A DNA stretch of 64,000 nt from Acidithiobacillus ferrooxidans ATCC 23270 (GCF_000021485.1 NC_011761.1:836001-900000), one strand, 5' to 3'. Counted from the first letter of the stretch, positions 1 to 9,502 are shown. Notes: generated by a model from the letters alone, not told the origin. Made by a program: numbers and translations.

Positions 1-2
1 TT

Positions 3-1373
3 TTGGCGGCGATGGACCAGACCGTGGTCTCCACCGCCCTGCCGACCATCGCCCGCGATCTCCATGGCCTGGCCAAACTACCCTGGATCGTGACCGCTTA
101 TCTGCTGACCTCCACCGTCTGTTTGCCGGTATACGGTAAACTGGGGGATCTTCTGGGGCGCAAGTATCTCCTGCAATCGGCAGTGTTGCTGTTTTTGGCA
201 GGATCGGTTTTGTCCGGCCAGGCGCAAACCATTGACGAGCTGATGGTGTTCCGGGCCTTGCAGGGGATTGGCGGTGGCGGTTTGCTGGTGACCGCCATCG
301 CCTCCATCTCGGACTTCATTCCCATCACCCAGCGCAGCCGTTATCAGGGGCTGGTGGGCGCCGCTTTTGGTCTCGCGACCTTGGTCGGGCCCTTTCTCGG
401 TGGCTTTATCGTGGAGACCATGGGCTGGCGTTGGATATTCTATATCAATGTGCCCATCGGTATATTTTCCTTTTTCGTCATCGGCTTCGCCTTTCCCAGA
501 CCGAAAACGGCCGAAAAGGTGCGGATGGATGTACCGGGAACGGTCCTGCTGACCACCAGCCTGAGCGCCCTGGTGTTATTTGCCAGCGTGTCCGGGACGG
601 TGTTGCCCTGGGATTCCGCCGGACCATGGCTTCTTCTCGCCGCGGGGCTGAGCGCGTTCGGCGGATTTATACGGATCGAGCGGCATCATCCGGAACCTCT
701 GTTGCCGCTCGCTTTTTTTCGTTTCAGAACTTTTTCGCTGAGTGTAATCATCTCTTTTTTTGTCGGGGTGGCGATGCTCGGTTCCGTCAGCTTTCTGCCC
801 ATTTATTTGCAGGATGTGCGTGGTTTCTCGCCGACTGCCTCCGGTCTGGAACTGCTATTTTTGCTCCTGGGCATGTTGGCAATGTCGGTGCTGACCGGGC
901 GCCGGATCAGCCGGACTCAGCGTTATCGGGAGTTTCCCATCGCCGGCGCCCTGCTCATCACCCTAGCGCTTGGGCTGCTTTCCATGCTCGGGCAGCATAC
1001 GCCCATGTGGCGCATCGACGCGGTACTGGTGCTGCTGGGACTGGGGCTGGGCACGACCATGCAGGTCTTGGTGCTCTCTGCCCAGCTTGCGGTGCCGCAC
1101 CGCCACCTGGGGGTGGCGACGTCAACCGTCACCCTGTTCCGTTCCATGGGCGGCACTCTGGGGGTTGCGGCTTTCGGCGCGGTGTTTTCTGCCTTTTTGG
1201 CGGGGGGATCTCACGGTTATGCCCAGGAGGGGGCGCCTGCCCTGATCGTCCAGACGCTGCATGCGGACTTTTTGATCGCAGCGCTGTTCAGCTTTGCCGC
1301 ATCGGTCTGTGCGTGGTTTTTGGAGGATATGCACGTGCTCGTCAAGCGCCGGGATGCCCTCGATCGAGGGTGA
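3..1373 (+). CDS. MFS drug exporter, DHA2 (EmrB/QacA-like) family, 5' end cut off
   Basis: Proton-driven multidrug or acid-stress exporter of the inner membrane. The reading frame is open at the window edge and starts inside helix 1, at the DQTVVSTALPTI signature typical of 14-helix DHA2 transporters, so the true start lies outside the window. Visible family marks are motif A (GKLGDLLGRK, helix 2-3 loop) and a motif C-like GLATLVGPFLGG in helix 5. About 13 hydrophobic segments follow across 456 residues, which is close to full length. The stop codon directly abuts the stop of the convergent hflD gene. The substrate cannot be told from sequence. Confidence 0.9.
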   Translation: MAAMDQTVVSTALPTIARDLHGLAKLPWIVTAYLLTSTVCLPVYGKLGDLLGRKYLLQSAVLLFLAGSVLSGQAQTIDELMVFRALQGIGGGGLLVTAIASISDFIPITQRSRYQGLVGAAFGLATLVGPFLGGFIVETMGWRWIFYINVPIGIFSFFVIGFAFPRPKTAEKVRMDVPGTVLLTTSLSALVLFASVSGTVLPWDSAGPWLLLAAGLSAFGGFIRIERHHPEPLLPLAFFRFRTFSLSVIISFFVGVAMLGSVSFLPIYLQDVRGFSPTASGLELLFLLLGMLAMSVLTGRRISRTQRYREFPIAGALLITLALGLLSMLGQHTPMWRIDAVLVLLGLGLGTTMQVLVLSAQLAVPHRHLGVATSTVTLFRSMGGTLGVAAFGAVFSAFLAGGSHGYAQEGAPALIVQTLHADFLIAALFSFAASVCAWFLEDMHVLVKRRDALDRG

Positions 1374-2039
1374 TCATCGAGTAAGCTGAGGATGGGTGGC
1401 GAGTAATTCTTCCGCTTCCTGACAGAGCGCGCGTCGCTCGAGAATGGTGGCGGGCAGACGGCCGCCCGCCTGCCGCCACAGAACGGCCGCACGGATGCCG
1501 CTGAGGAGGAGGGTGCGGATGCGTGCGGCATCGTCCGGGTCGCTCAGGAAACGGCTCTCTCCGCTGACGATGATGCGCGGGCGGAGAATGCCGATGGCCT
1601 CGGTGTACGTCTGGGCGAGCCCGGCAACGATGCTGCGCTGCATCGGATCAGCAAAGTGGGCGATCTGGCGTTGGGCCTGCTCGACGCCTTCCTGGACGCG
1701 CCGGGTGGCCGAGGCGTTTTTGAGGAGGCGCTTGCCGAGGGTGGTCAGCGCCATGCTGTAGCGCAGCAGTTCGGCCTCCCGGGCGTTGCCGGGGCCGCGT
1801 TGCAGCAGCGGGCAGAGCAGCGCCAGAGAGTGACGCAGGCTGTCGATATCGCCCAGGGCACGCAGGCTGTCCTTGCTGTCCAGCGCCAGAACGCTCCTGA
1901 TGCAGGTCTGCAGCAGGTCTCCGGGTTGTGCGCCATTACGCGCGATGTCTTGCACCAGCAGGGCGCTGCGCAGGACACCGGCGAGGCCCAGGGCGCGGTC
2001 GCGCCGCCGCCGGGCGTCAGGGAGAAGGAATGACCACAT
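1374..2039 (-). CDS. hflD: HflD homolog (lysogenization regulator family)
   Basis: 221 residues, the normal HflD length (about 205-215). In E. coli this peripheral inner-membrane protein binds phage lambda CII; its housekeeping role is unclear. The C-terminal half carries the family blocks PRIIVSGESRFL and LLLSGIRAAVLWRQAGG, and the N-terminal block LAGVLRSALLVQDIAR also fits. The rest is helical, with no signal peptide. In many gammaproteobacteria it follows mnmA; here it lies 40 bases downstream of glnD on the same strand, so it may be read through from glnD. No good Shine-Dalgarno sequence is seen before the ATG. Confidence 0.85.
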   Translation of the reverse strand: MWSFLLPDARRRRDRALGLAGVLRSALLVQDIARNGAQPGDLLQTCIRSVLALDSKDSLRALGDIDSLRHSLALLCPLLQRGPGNAREAELLRYSMALTTLGKRLLKNASATRRVQEGVEQAQRQIAHFADPMQRSIVAGLAQTYTEAIGILRPRIIVSGESRFLSDPDDAARIRTLLLSGIRAAVLWRQAGGRLPATILERRALCQEAEELLATHPQLTR

Positions 2040-2079
2040 GGGTTTGCGCCTGTCGTAGGAGAAGGGGGCAATTCATCGT

Positions 2080-4668
2080 TTAAGCGGGTTCACCATTCAA
2101 AATGTCGCTCAAGGCATGAATCAGCGCGCCGACCTGGGTTTCGGTCAGTTTGCGCCCCCGTTCGTTGAGAATGAAAAAGGTGTCTTCCACTCGTTCACCG
2201 AAGGTGGAGACTTTGGCGCCGTGGATGTTGAGCTGCAATGCGCGGAGCGTCTCGCCGACCTGATAGAGCAGGCCGAGGTGATCTGCAGCGCGGACTTCCA
2301 GCAGGGTGTAGCGGGGCAGGACGCCATTGTCCACGCGGATCTCGGCGGGAACGTGTGCAAAGAACCGGTGGCGCGGATCGCAATGGCGCAACCCAAAACG
2401 TGGTTTGCGCACGGCTTCCCCTTCAAGAACCGCGCGGAGTTCGGCAGCCAGATCGGCATGGGCCTGGGCGCTGTGGGCGAAGGCGTGGCTGTTGTCGATG
2501 ACCAGGAAGGTGTCGATGGCGCGACCATCCTCGCTGGTATCGATCCGGGCGTCGATGATGTTCAGGGATTGCCGATCGAGGGCACCGGTAATCTGCTGGA
2601 AAAGTCCCGGTCGGTCCGGGCCGTAAATCAGGACTTCACTGCCCTCGGGCGCGTGGGGCCGCACCGCGACCAATGCTTTCCGGCTTTTGTGGGCAAGTAT
2701 CTCCCGGCAATGCCAGAGTAGTTCGTCTGCTGTGTAACGCAGAAAATACGGGCCCGAAAGCTGCTGCCAGAGGGTGTGTACACGTGAGTGGTCGGTACTG
2801 GCGATTTTCTGCAGAACAGCCTGCTGTTTATCGGAGATGATCTGCGGAAGATCCCGGGTCTGGCGGTCTTCCCGCTGAAGTTCCGTGGCCGTCGCCCGAT
2901 ATAGTGTACTGAGCAGCAGTCCCTTCCAGTCATTCCAGAGTTCCGGGTTGGTGGCACGCATGTCGGCCACGGTGAGGAGCAGCAGATAGGCAAGATGGCG
3001 TTCATCCCCGACCAGATGGGCAAAGTCGCGGATGACCTGAGGGTCTTCGAGGTCGCGGCGCTGGGAAACGGCGGACATTCGCAGATGTTGTTCCACCAGC
3101 CAGACGACCAGGTCTGTATCGCAGGGCGACAATCGTAGACGCCGGGCAAAACGCCGGGCTTCCTGAGCACCGATTTTGGAGTGATCGCCGCCGCGGCCTT
3201 TGCCGATATCGTGGAAGAGACCGGCCAGCACCAGTAACTCCGGTTTTTCCACCTGCCGCCGGGCGGCCTCGGCGACGGGCAGGAGTGGTGCCTCGCCAGT
3301 CCAGATCTGTCCGAGGTTGCGGAGCAGAAAAAGAGTATGCTGGTCGACGGTATACGCATGGAAGAGATCGTGCTGAATACGTCCGGTGATACGTCCAAAG
3401 GCGGGGAGTATGCGTGCCAGCAGGCCACATTGCTGCATCATGGCGAGGCTGCGATAGGCGCCGTCGGGCTGGGCGAGAATGGCGAGAAGCTGCTCCTGCG
3501 CGACGGGATCATGGTCCAGATCCCGCGGGTGAACGGCGTTCCGCAAGGCGTACAGATGGCGTTGCGTCTGTGCGTCGAGGGTGCGCCGCCGCGGGTCTTC
3601 CACCAGGCTACGGAACAGGCCCAGAATGTGCCGGAGCAGTTGTATATCATCGCGATGCAGCGTGGGCCGGGACAGGGTGGCCCGCTGGTCGGTAACCTCC
3701 AGCGCTGGGGTGCGTGCGGCCAGATGCTGCGCGATGTTCTCCTGGGCAATGGCGGCGATACGCAGAATATCGGCGAAGGCGCGATAGAGTTTCTGCATCA
3801 ATTGTTCGACGGCGGTACGTCCCGGTCGGTCGGTGTAGCCCAGTTGCCGTGCCAGAGGTACCTGCAGATCGAGGCGCAGACGGTCTTCGTGGCGTCCGGT
3901 GGCGAGGTGCAGGGCGATCCGCAGGCGGGAGAGCAGGGCCTGGGCGCGCAGGAGCTGACGATATTCCTCGCCGGTAATGATGTCCTCATCGCGCAGGCGA
4001 CGCAGACTGCCCTCCCCGAAAACACTGGCCGCGAGCCATTGCAGGTGATGGATATTGCGTAGCGCACCGGGACCTTCCTTGAGGTTGGGTTCGAGGTGAA
4101 AAGCAGTGTCGCTGCAGCGGGCGTGACGGTTTTCCTGCTCCGCCAGTTTGGCGGCGAAAAAAAGCGGGGAAGGCCAGGGGGGATTTTCCCGTAACGCGTC
4201 GCTCAGTTGTTGCAATAATGGGTGCGATCCGGCCAGATAACGGGATTCCAGCAGGGTGGTGGCGATACCCAGATCCTGACGCGCCTCCTGCAGGCATTCG
4301 TCCACGCTGCGGACACTGTGCCCCACCTGCATCTGCAGGTCCCAGAGGCTGGTCAGGAAGCCTTCGATGAAGCCCTTTTGTACCGTCGTGAGCGTCGGCG
4401 GGGTCAGAATCAGGAGGTCGATGTCGGAGTGGGGGAAGAGGGTGCCGCGCCCGTAACCGCCTACGGCCGCCAGGGTGAGTTCTTGCGCCGTCGCCGCATC
4501 TGCACCCGATGTGCTCTGCCAGAGCCTGCGCAGGGTACTGTCCACCGCGCGGCTGCGCTGGTGGAGCAGAGCGCTGGCACTCTGCTGTGGCGAAGTGGCG
4601 GCTGGCGAAGACCCCCGAACTTCGCCCAACGCAGCAGGCGTCCGGGACTGCGCGGGGTGGATCGTCAT
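2080..4668 (-). CDS. glnD: [Protein-PII] uridylyltransferase / uridylyl-removing enzyme
   Basis: Nitrogen sensor that adds UMP to PII (GlnB/GlnK) when glutamine is low and removes it when glutamine is high. 862 residues (E. coli 890). Domains in order: nucleotidyltransferase with GGYGRGTLFPHSDIDLL near residue 70, where the usual GRGEL is GRGTL; linker; HD hydrolase domain with GLFHDIGKGRGGDHS in the middle; and two ACT domains at the C terminus (GPDRPGLFQQITGAL and ADHLGLLYQVGETL). It starts 2 bases after the map stop, as in the common map-glnD order, so the two are probably cotranscribed. Two sigma-54 promoters elsewhere in the window are consistent with a nitrogen/RpoN network, but no direct link is shown. 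Confidence 0.97.
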   Translation of the reverse strand: MTIHPAQSRTPAALGEVRGSSPAATSPQQSASALLHQRSRAVDSTLRRLWQSTSGADAATAQELTLAAVGGYGRGTLFPHSDIDLLILTPPTLTTVQKGFIEGFLTSLWDLQMQVGHSVRSVDECLQEARQDLGIATTLLESRYLAGSHPLLQQLSDALRENPPWPSPLFFAAKLAEQENRHARCSDTAFHLEPNLKEGPGALRNIHHLQWLAASVFGEGSLRRLRDEDIITGEEYRQLLRAQALLSRLRIALHLATGRHEDRLRLDLQVPLARQLGYTDRPGRTAVEQLMQKLYRAFADILRIAAIAQENIAQHLAARTPALEVTDQRATLSRPTLHRDDIQLLRHILGLFRSLVEDPRRRTLDAQTQRHLYALRNAVHPRDLDHDPVAQEQLLAILAQPDGAYRSLAMMQQCGLLARILPAFGRITGRIQHDLFHAYTVDQHTLFLLRNLGQIWTGEAPLLPVAEAARRQVEKPELLVLAGLFHDIGKGRGGDHSKIGAQEARRFARRLRLSPCDTDLVVWLVEQHLRMSAVSQRRDLEDPQVIRDFAHLVGDERHLAYLLLLTVADMRATNPELWNDWKGLLLSTLYRATATELQREDRQTRDLPQIISDKQQAVLQKIASTDHSRVHTLWQQLSGPYFLRYTADELLWHCREILAHKSRKALVAVRPHAPEGSEVLIYGPDRPGLFQQITGALDRQSLNIIDARIDTSEDGRAIDTFLVIDNSHAFAHSAQAHADLAAELRAVLEGEAVRKPRFGLRHCDPRHRFFAHVPAEIRVDNGVLPRYTLLEVRAADHLGLLYQVGETLRALQLNIHGAKVSTFGERVEDTFFILNERGRKLTETQVGALIHALSDILNGEPA

Positions 4669-4670
4669 GC

Positions 4671-5480
4671 TCAGACGGGGTCGCCGGGCAGTTGGGTCAG
4701 TATTTCGTAACCATCATCGGTGACCAGAATGGTATGCTCCCACTGGGCGGAAGCACTGTGATCCTTGGTAACGATGGTCCAGCCGTCGGGCAGGGCCTTG
4801 ATGTAGCGTTTGCCGGCATTGACCATGGGTTCGATGGTAAAGGTCATGCCCGGCACCAGTTCAATGCCTTCACCGGGATTGCCATAATGCAGCACCTGCG
4901 GCTCATCGTGGAATTTGCGGCCGATGCCGTGCCCGCAGAACTCCCGGACGATGGAACAGTGCTGCGCCTCGGCGTAGGACTGTATGGCATGGCCGATATC
5001 GCCCAGGGTTGCGCCGGGCCGCACCTGCTGAATGCCACGCACCATGGCTTCATGAGCCACTTCCATCACCCGACGCGAACGCAACGGCACCTCTCCGACG
5101 GTGAACATTTTGCTGCTGTCTCCGTGATAGCCATCCTTGATAACCGTGACGTCGATGTTGAGCATGTCGCCATCCCTGATGACGCGCTCGCCGGGAATGC
5201 CGTGACAGATCACATGGTTGAGAGAGATGCAGACGGATTTGGGAAAGGGCGGATATTCCGGGCTGGGCTGATAGTGGAGCGGTGCGGGAATGCCCTGCAG
5301 ATCGTTGACGATATAGTCGTGGCAGATGCGGTCCAGTTCATCGGTGGTAACGCCGGCTTTGACGTGGGGACCGATCATCTTCAGCACCATGGCCGTGAGC
5401 CGGCCCGCCACCCGCATTTTTTCCACTTCTTCTGCGGTCTTGATGCTGCCCTGGGGGGACGTTTTGCTGCGTTGTAACAT
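4671..5480 (-). CDS. map: Methionine aminopeptidase type I
   Basis: Cytosolic metalloenzyme that removes the N-terminal Met from nascent proteins. 269 residues, slightly longer than E. coli (264), with a short N-terminal extension before the SIKTAEEVEKMRVAGRL start of the fold. The metal ligands are visible in order: D in NIDVTVIKDGYHGDSSKMF (two Asp), H in CGHGIGRKFHDEP, E in FTIEPM and E in WEHTILV. CHGIP marks the substrate His region. The ATG is preceded by an AGGAG on the minus strand. It is the first gene of the map-glnD-hflD run. Confidence 0.97.
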   Translation of the reverse strand: MLQRSKTSPQGSIKTAEEVEKMRVAGRLTAMVLKMIGPHVKAGVTTDELDRICHDYIVNDLQGIPAPLHYQPSPEYPPFPKSVCISLNHVICHGIPGERVIRDGDMLNIDVTVIKDGYHGDSSKMFTVGEVPLRSRRVMEVAHEAMVRGIQQVRPGATLGDIGHAIQSYAEAQHCSIVREFCGHGIGRKFHDEPQVLHYGNPGEGIELVPGMTFTIEPMVNAGKRYIKALPDGWTIVTKDHSASAQWEHTILVTDDGYEILTQLPGDPV

Positions 5481-5498
5481 GCTGTTCTCCTGATGCGG

Positions 5499-6197
5499 CT
5501 AAAAGAGAAGCGGTTCCGCCACACTGAGGCTTATTTTATCAGGACTGAGGCGGGTCCGGTAGGCCAGAATTTCCACACCGTCGGTGCGTGCCCGGCGCAG
5601 TGCCTTCCCATAGGCCGGATCAATGGCGTCTGCGGGCGCAAAACCCCGACCGTCTTCCCGGCCGATCAGGAAAAGCATCACCGCGCGCCCGCCGCCGCGG
5701 ACCACCTCCGTCAATGCCCCCAGATGACGCAGGGCGCGGCTGCTGACGGCATCGGGGAAGCGGATCACACCGTCTTCCTCCAGCAGGGTGCAGGATTTTA
5801 CCTCTACGTAGCAGGGCGGCCGGCCTTCGGAACTGAGCAGGACATCCACCCGCTCATGACTGCCGTAAGGCACTTCGCGGCGCAGTTGTGCATAATTTTG
5901 TAAGGCGGGTATATCGCCCGCAGCGATGGCCTCGGCGACTACGGCATTGGGGTGCTGCGTGTTGATGCAGACCCAGCTGGCGCCGCTCCAGTAGAGTTCC
6001 CAGGTCCAGGGAAGTTTGCGTTTAGGGTTGCCGCTCTGGGAGATCAGAATGGGCTGACCGGGTTCGGCGCAACTGCGCATGCTCCCGGAATTAGGGCAGT
6101 GCACGGTGATGATCTCGCCGCTGGCCAATGCGCAGTCGGCAAGAAAGCGCTTGTAGCGACGGATCAGGGTGGCAGGGGTGAGGGGCGGCAGGTTCAT
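5499..6197 (-). CDS. sfsA: SfsA-family protein (sugar fermentation stimulation homolog)
   Basis: 232 residues from the ATG at 6197. The frame stays open further upstream, but the longer start would overlap gluQ and add a low-complexity extension. SfsA in E. coli is a DNA-binding, nuclease-fold protein affecting maltose genes; the biochemical role is unsettled. Family blocks seen: RYKRFLADC, a CPNSGSM motif, NPKRKLPWTWEL, NTQHPN, then ERVDVLL, YVEVKSCTL and FPDAVSSRALRHL, which hold the PD-(D/E)xK-like acidic and Lys residues. It follows gluQ with an 11-base gap on the same strand, a neighbourhood also known in enterobacteria. Confidence 0.92.
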   Translation of the reverse strand: MNLPPLTPATLIRRYKRFLADCALASGEIITVHCPNSGSMRSCAEPGQPILISQSGNPKRKLPWTWELYWSGASWVCINTQHPNAVVAEAIAAGDIPALQNYAQLRREVPYGSHERVDVLLSSEGRPPCYVEVKSCTLLEEDGVIRFPDAVSSRALRHLGALTEVVRGGGRAVMLFLIGREDGRGFAPADAIDPAYGKALRRARTDGVEILAYRTRLSPDKISLSVAEPLLF

Positions 6198-6207
6198 GAC
6201 GCTCAGC

Positions 6208-7098
6208 CTAACGCTGTTCGGCGGCGGCGGCCAGTGGGGTAATGCGATAAAGAAGTTGCCCCTCGGCCATCCGGCTGAGCGCCCAGTCGCGCCACTCTGC
6301 GGCAGGGGCGCCACGCAGTCCGGCGGGCGTCATCCAGCCGAGCAGTCGCAAGGTCTCCTCCCAGGCTTGGCTGGGTTCGCCCGCCCAGGCGGGGCTGCCG
6401 AGGCTTTTGGACAGCTTGCGACCGTCGGCGTTACAGAGGAGGGGCAGGTGCCCGTATTGCGGGTAGGGCAGGCCCAGGGCGCTTTGCAGATAACGCTGCG
6501 CACCAGTGAGGGCGCGCAGATCGCCGCCGCGGATCACTTCGCTGATGCCCTGCTCTCCGTCGTCCACGACAGAGGCCAGGATATAGGCGAAGTATTTGTC
6601 GGCACGCAGCAGGATGGGGTCACCCTGTGGTGCGGGCGTATCTTGCCAGCCGTGGAAACGATCCTCCCAGATGGGCAAGGGGTCCGGCACCCGCAGGCGC
6701 CAGGAGCGGGTCTGCCGTCCGGATGCCAGACCCTGCCGGCAGACGCCCGGATAGCGTTCGCCGAAGCCGCGGATTTCCCGACGGGTGCAGGCACAGGGGT
6801 AGGCCATGTCCTTGGTTTGCAAAGCCGTCAGCGCTTCCTGATAGATCGCCTTGCGCGGAGACTGGGACAGCACTGGCCCGTCCCAGTCCAGGGCCATGGC
6901 CTCCAGTTGCCGAAGAATGGCGTCGGCGGCACCGGCACGCGTGCGGCCCTCATCCACATCCTCCAGGCGCAGTCGCCAGCACCCACCCTGACTGCGGGCG
7001 CTGAGATAACTGCCGACGGCGGCAATGAGTGATCCCGCATGGAGCGGGCCGCTGGGGGAGGGGGCAAAGCGTCCGGTGACGGTGGGAGTACTGGGCAT
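6208..7098 (-). CDS. gluQ: Glutamyl-Q tRNA(Asp) synthetase
   Basis: Paralog of the GluRS catalytic core that attaches glutamate to queuosine in the anticodon of tRNA(Asp). 296 residues, the usual length, with no anticodon-binding domain. It has FAPSPSGPLHAGSL (HIGH-like signature), a zinc site with a CAC pair and a later Cys in ERYPGVCRQG, and a KLSKS signature in GRKLSKSLGSPAWAG. The ATG has an AAGGA upstream. It is divergent from thiL, with about 60 bases between them for both promoters. Confidence 0.95.
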   Translation of the reverse strand: MPSTPTVTGRFAPSPSGPLHAGSLIAAVGSYLSARSQGGCWRLRLEDVDEGRTRAGAADAILRQLEAMALDWDGPVLSQSPRKAIYQEALTALQTKDMAYPCACTRREIRGFGERYPGVCRQGLASGRQTRSWRLRVPDPLPIWEDRFHGWQDTPAPQGDPILLRADKYFAYILASVVDDGEQGISEVIRGGDLRALTGAQRYLQSALGLPYPQYGHLPLLCNADGRKLSKSLGSPAWAGEPSQAWEETLRLLGWMTPAGLRGAPAAEWRDWALSRMAEGQLLYRITPLAAAAEQR

Positions 7099-7159
7099 GG
7101 CTTCCTTCAGGTGGTGGCCTTGCTATAGTAGCGCAAGCGATGGCCAAGACGGAGTGAAC

Positions 7160-8182
7160 ATGGCGGGCGGAGAGTTTGCGTTCATCGAGCAGTTGCGGTG
7201 CCGGCTGGGCAAGATGGCCAGTGATGTGCGGCTGGGTATCGGTGATGACGCCGCCTGGCTGGACCCGGCGGGTCGGCAACTGGTGGCGACCATGGATACC
7301 CTGGTTGCCGGTCGTCACTTTTTCCCCGAAGTCAGCCCGGAAGACCTTGCCTGGAAAGCCCTTGCGGTGAATCTCAGCGACTTGGCCGCCATGGGTGCGG
7401 AAGCGCGCTGGTGTCTGCTCAGCCTGGCCCTGCCGTGGCGGGCGGAAGGCTATGGGGAGTGGTTGGAAGCATTCGCAACGGGTTGGAGCGCACTCGCCGA
7501 CCGGCATGACGTTACCCTTGTCGGCGGCGATACCGTGGCTACGGATGGGCCGCTGACCCTCTCCATAACCGCATTGGGACTTTCTGGCCATGGGGTGATG
7601 CGCCGTGAGGCGGCGCGGCCGGGAGACGTGATCTGGGTCACCGGCACTCTTGGCGACGCGGCCGCCGCCCTGGACCTGGCCTTGGTGGAGCGCGGCCAGG
7701 AGAGGCGGGCAGTTCCCTGTTCAGCACCACGGCGGGACGCATTGGAGGCACGACGGCTGCGTCCCACGCCCCGTCTCGAATTCGGCGCGGCGGCGCTGGC
7801 GGGTGGTGTACTTTGTGCCGTGGATTGTTCCGACGGCTTTCTGGCCGACCTTGGCCATATTCTGAAAGCTTCGGGCGTCCATGCGCAGGTCGCCCTGGAT
7901 GCGCTACCCTTGAGCCCGGACCTCGCGGATCTGGCGCGGACCGACCCGGAACGCCTGCAACGCTGGCCCCTCACCGGTGGTGATGATTATGAACTGATCC
8001 TCTGTGCCGCTCCCGCCTTATCGACGGCATTGCAGGAGGCCGCCCGGTCGCTCTCCCTGCGTTTGACGGCGGTGGGCAGCATCCTGCCAGCGACCCCCGA
8101 TGCCCGGGCCGCGGTCACTTTGACCTGGCGGGATGAGTCGCTGTCGCTGCCCTTTTCCTGGGGGCATGTCCATGCACTCTAG
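7160..8182 (+). CDS. thiL: Thiamine-monophosphate kinase
   Basis: ATP-dependent last step of thiamine diphosphate synthesis. 340 residues from the ATG at 7160, which has GGAG 5 bases upstream; a longer in-frame start is possible but would overlap gluQ. PurM/ThiL-fold blocks: GIGDDAAWLD near the N terminus, TMDTLVAGRHF, AVNLSDLAAMGAEARW, GGDTV, VTGTLGDAAAAL, DCSDGFLADLGHI and TGGDDYELILCA. The 3' end overlaps pgpA, the common thiL-pgpA pairing. It is functionally linked to thiC at 28.4 kb. Confidence 0.97.
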   Translation: MAGGEFAFIEQLRCRLGKMASDVRLGIGDDAAWLDPAGRQLVATMDTLVAGRHFFPEVSPEDLAWKALAVNLSDLAAMGAEARWCLLSLALPWRAEGYGEWLEAFATGWSALADRHDVTLVGGDTVATDGPLTLSITALGLSGHGVMRREAARPGDVIWVTGTLGDAAAALDLALVERGQERRAVPCSAPRRDALEARRLRPTPRLEFGAAALAGGVLCAVDCSDGFLADLGHILKASGVHAQVALDALPLSPDLADLARTDPERLQRWPLTGGDDYELILCAAPALSTALQEAARSLSLRLTAVGSILPATPDARAAVTLTWRDESLSLPFSWGHVHAL

Positions 8183-8660
8183 GCCCTGGTATCACTGGCT
8201 GGCGTTGGGCGGCGGCAGCGGTCTGTCGCCCGTTCTGCCCGGCACCATGGGCACCATCGCTGCCATTCCCTTGTATCTGTTGTTGGCCCTCGTGGTGCAG
8301 AACAATGTGGTTTATACGTTGGTGTTGGTGGCGATCATCGCCGTAGGGCCGTGGCTCTGCGGGCAGACCGCGCGGGAGATGCAAAATAGCGGTAGCGGCA
8401 TGCGGGCCCTGGACCCGCCGGCCATCGTCTGGGATGAATGGGCGGGTCTGCTGCTCACCCTCTGGCTGGTGCCTTTCGGATGGTGGACGCTGCTCGTCGG
8501 GTTCCTGCTCTTCCGCTTTTTTGACATGCTCAAACCTTGGCCGATTTCCTGGCTGGATAAACATATTCATGGAGGCACGGGAATCATGCTCGACGATATC
8601 GCTGCGGCGATCCCGGCATTGATTCTTCTGCGGCTGATGCTGTGGGCAGGCTGGTTATGA
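8166..8660 (+). CDS. pgpA: Phosphatidylglycerophosphatase A
   Basis: Inner-membrane phosphatase converting phosphatidylglycerophosphate to phosphatidylglycerol. 164 residues. Conserved blocks: SGLSPVLPGTMGTIAAIP, DPPAIVWDEWAG, FRFFDMLKPWPI and GGTGIMLDDIAA, with acidic and Arg residues matching the PgpA family. Three to four hydrophobic segments. ATG codons at 8166 and 8172 are both possible; a GGGGG run 7 bases before 8172 slightly favours the second. It overlaps the end of thiL and ends in an ATGA overlap with the next gene. Confidence 0.94.
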   Translation: MSMHSRPWYHWLALGGGSGLSPVLPGTMGTIAAIPLYLLLALVVQNNVVYTLVLVAIIAVGPWLCGQTAREMQNSGSGMRALDPPAIVWDEWAGLLLTLWLVPFGWWTLLVGFLLFRFFDMLKPWPISWLDKHIHGGTGIMLDDIAAAIPALILLRLMLWAGWL

Positions 8661-9502
8661 CGGATAACCCTACGGACCGTCTGCGGATATTCTTGCCCAT
8701 GCGCCCCGCGGCCTTGCCCGACGCTCAGCGTCTGGCGGCTTGGGCTACGCGGGCCGGGATAGAGGTTCGGGTGGAACTCGTCGCCACATTGCCCGATTGT
8801 TCCGCCACGGCGCTGGCCATTGGCGAGTTTGCGAACGCCGCGGGCTGGATAACAGCATCATGCCGCACCCATCTGCCGGCCGACGACTGGGCCTCGTTGC
8901 GTGATTGGGCCAGCGCGTACCTGCCCGTTTGCGACGTGCCTTTGAGCCTTTTCAACGATAACGGCACCACGCCGGAAGTTTTGCCGGGCGAGTATTGGGT
9001 CGAGGCCGGAACGCCGTGCGCCATGTCGCTGCACATGGCGCCGCCGGAATGGTCCTTACTCCAGCGCGCCCGTGCGCGGGACGCCCGACTCGCCTTGGCG
9101 GAGTCTTGTACCGGCGGTGATCTGGCCGCGCGGATCACCGCCCTGCCAGGCTCCTCGGCGCTGCTGCGCCACGGGTTTGTCACCTACAGCAATGAAGCGA
9201 AAATTCAGTTGCTGAAGGTGCAGGAAGCGACCCTCTCGCGGGTCGGGGCCGTAGCGGAGGAGACCGCCCTGGAAATGCTCGCCGGCGCATTGCACGAAGC
9301 GGACATCGCCGCAGCTATCACCGGCATCGCCGGGCCGGGGGGCGCCGTGCCCGGCAAGCCGGTGGGTACCGTCTGTATTGCCTGGGGCGCACGGGGCATG
9401 GAACCGCAGGTGCGGACCTGTCATTTTCACGGAGACCGTTGGTCGGTGCAGTATGCGGCGGGTTCGGTAGCCTTGGGCGGATTGCTGGGGTTGTTGCGGT
9501 AA
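8657..9502 (+). CDS. pncC: CinA C-terminal (nicotinamide-nucleotide amidase, PncC-like) protein with extra N-terminal domain
   Basis: 281 residues from the ATG that overlaps the pgpA stop (ATGA). The last 150 residues or so are a CinA C-terminal domain: LALAESCTGGDLAARI, the LLRHGFVTYSNEAK block, AEETALEMLAGAL, AITGIAGPGG and KPVGTVCIAW. In PncC this domain deamidates NMN. The first 130 residues are not the MoCF-type domain of full CinA and I do not recognise them. The position just upstream of recA matches the ygaD-recA order of enterobacteria and pseudomonads. The TAA stop lies in the first copy of a 15-bp tandem repeat. Confidence 0.85.
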   Translation: MTDNPTDRLRIFLPMRPAALPDAQRLAAWATRAGIEVRVELVATLPDCSATALAIGEFANAAGWITASCRTHLPADDWASLRDWASAYLPVCDVPLSLFNDNGTTPEVLPGEYWVEAGTPCAMSLHMAPPEWSLLQRARARDARLALAESCTGGDLAARITALPGSSALLRHGFVTYSNEAKIQLLKVQEATLSRVGAVAEETALEMLAGALHEADIAAAITGIAGPGGAVPGKPVGTVCIAWGARGMEPQVRTCHFHGDRWSVQYAAGSVALGGLLGLLR

